Source: JBDTGE01 sp050742975
GTDB lineage: Bacteria > Actinomycetota > Actinomycetes > Mycobacteriales > Jatrophihabitantaceae
Length of the DNA: 5,190 bases
Direction: 5' to 3'
Assembly (NCBI GenBank): GCA_050742975.1
Contig: JBOGDQ010000263.1
Location: forward strand, 1 to 5,190
Program-made: the position numbers and the translations under genes
Part shown: piece by piece, positions 4,992 to 5,190 of the stretch
Layout: each line of letters begins with the position of its first letter
How positions within the stretch are numbered: the first letter of the stretch is position 1
The notes under the pieces: generated by a model
What the model was told of the DNA's origin: nothing
Databases searched by the model: none
What the model saw: only the letters and a program-made list of their open reading frames with translations

Positions 4992-5190
4992 TCAGCCCAG
5001 GTCGGCGGCGGTCCCGGCAGGCGGTCCGGCCGGGCGGCTGGCTGCCCGCCTGCGCCGCGGGCGGGTCTTCGCCGGCATGTCGGGCAGGTGACCATCGAGG
5101 GCGGGTGCGGCCGGCTCGTCGGGCGCCGCAGCGGGCTCGGCCAGCACGTCGGGCGCCGCAGCGGGTGCGGGCGGCTCGTCGAGCGCCGCG
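4992..5190 (-). CDS. rne: RNase E/G family ribonuclease, C-terminal end only
   Basis: The frame is open from the right edge to a TGA at 4992-4994, giving 65 residues. The sequence is an Ala/Pro/Asp/Glu-rich disordered stretch, then K-T-R-P-R-R-R-R-A-A-S-R-P-A-G-P-P-A-G-T and a short end. A basic KTRxRRRRAA-xRPAGPP tail is typical of actinobacterial RNase E/G, and this gene normally lies directly upstream of rplU, so both sequence and context support the call. The catalytic S1 and DNase I-like domains are outside the window. In the family the enzyme starts mRNA decay and trims rRNA precursors. Residues 1-30 of the visible part form three 10-residue repeats. Confidence 0.8.
   Translation of the reverse strand, partial: AALDEPPAPAAAPDVLAEPAAAPDEPAAPALDGHLPDMPAKTRPRRRRAASRPAGPPAGTAADLG
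5101..5190 (-). repeat. 30-bp tandem repeat in the rne tail, at least three units
   Basis: Units run 5101-5130, 5131-5160 and 5161-5190, the last reaching the window edge. Unit 1 and unit 3 differ at 3 of 30 positions, and unit 1 and unit 2 at 4 of 30. A 19-bp stretch is exact between 5117-5135 and 5147-5165. Because 30 is a multiple of three, the array encodes 10-residue repeats (AALDEPPAPA, AAPDVLAEPA, AAPDEPAAPA) and can change in number without breaking the frame. Confidence 0.85.

Overview
This window comes from a high-GC Gram-positive bacterium, almost certainly an actinobacterium. Base composition is strongly GC-rich, codon third positions are mostly G or C, and GTG starts are common. 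The gene order rne - rplU - rpmA - obg - proB - proA, all in one direction, is the classic actinobacterial arrangement. Protein details also fit, such as the charged C-terminal tail on Obg and the Ala/Pro-rich, basic tail of RNase E/G. I cannot name a genus from the sequence alone.

Every gene lies on the minus strand, so transcription runs from right to left. From the right edge: (1) the last 65 codons of an RNase E/G gene, ending at 4992 and carrying a 30-bp in-frame tandem repeat. (2) A 148-bp gap with a strong hairpin and a candidate promoter. (3) rplU (L21) and rpmA (L27), 12 nt apart, so a tight ribosomal protein pair. (4) An 89-nt gap with a long GC-rich hairpin. (5) obg, the ribosome-assembly GTPase. 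(6) A 94-nt gap almost filled by a 69-bp palindromic repeat. (7) proB, glutamate 5-kinase. (8) A 91-nt gap almost filled by a second, 68-bp copy of that repeat. (9) proA, glutamate-5-semialdehyde dehydrogenase. (10) The first 29 or so codons of a small gene cut by the left edge. No stretch over 300 bases lacks a gene.

Functionally, rne, rplU, rpmA and obg serve RNA processing and 50S subunit assembly. proB and proA carry out the first two steps of proline synthesis from glutamate. The genes are ordinary, complete and apparently intact. The least ordinary content is the pair of dispersed palindromic elements flanking proB. They share long terminal inverted repeats, have the same orientation, show one compensated base-pair change between copies, and leave exactly 25 nt of other intergenic sequence in each gap. 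I see no phage, CRISPR, insertion sequence, tRNA or rRNA, and no sign of a new multi-gene system.
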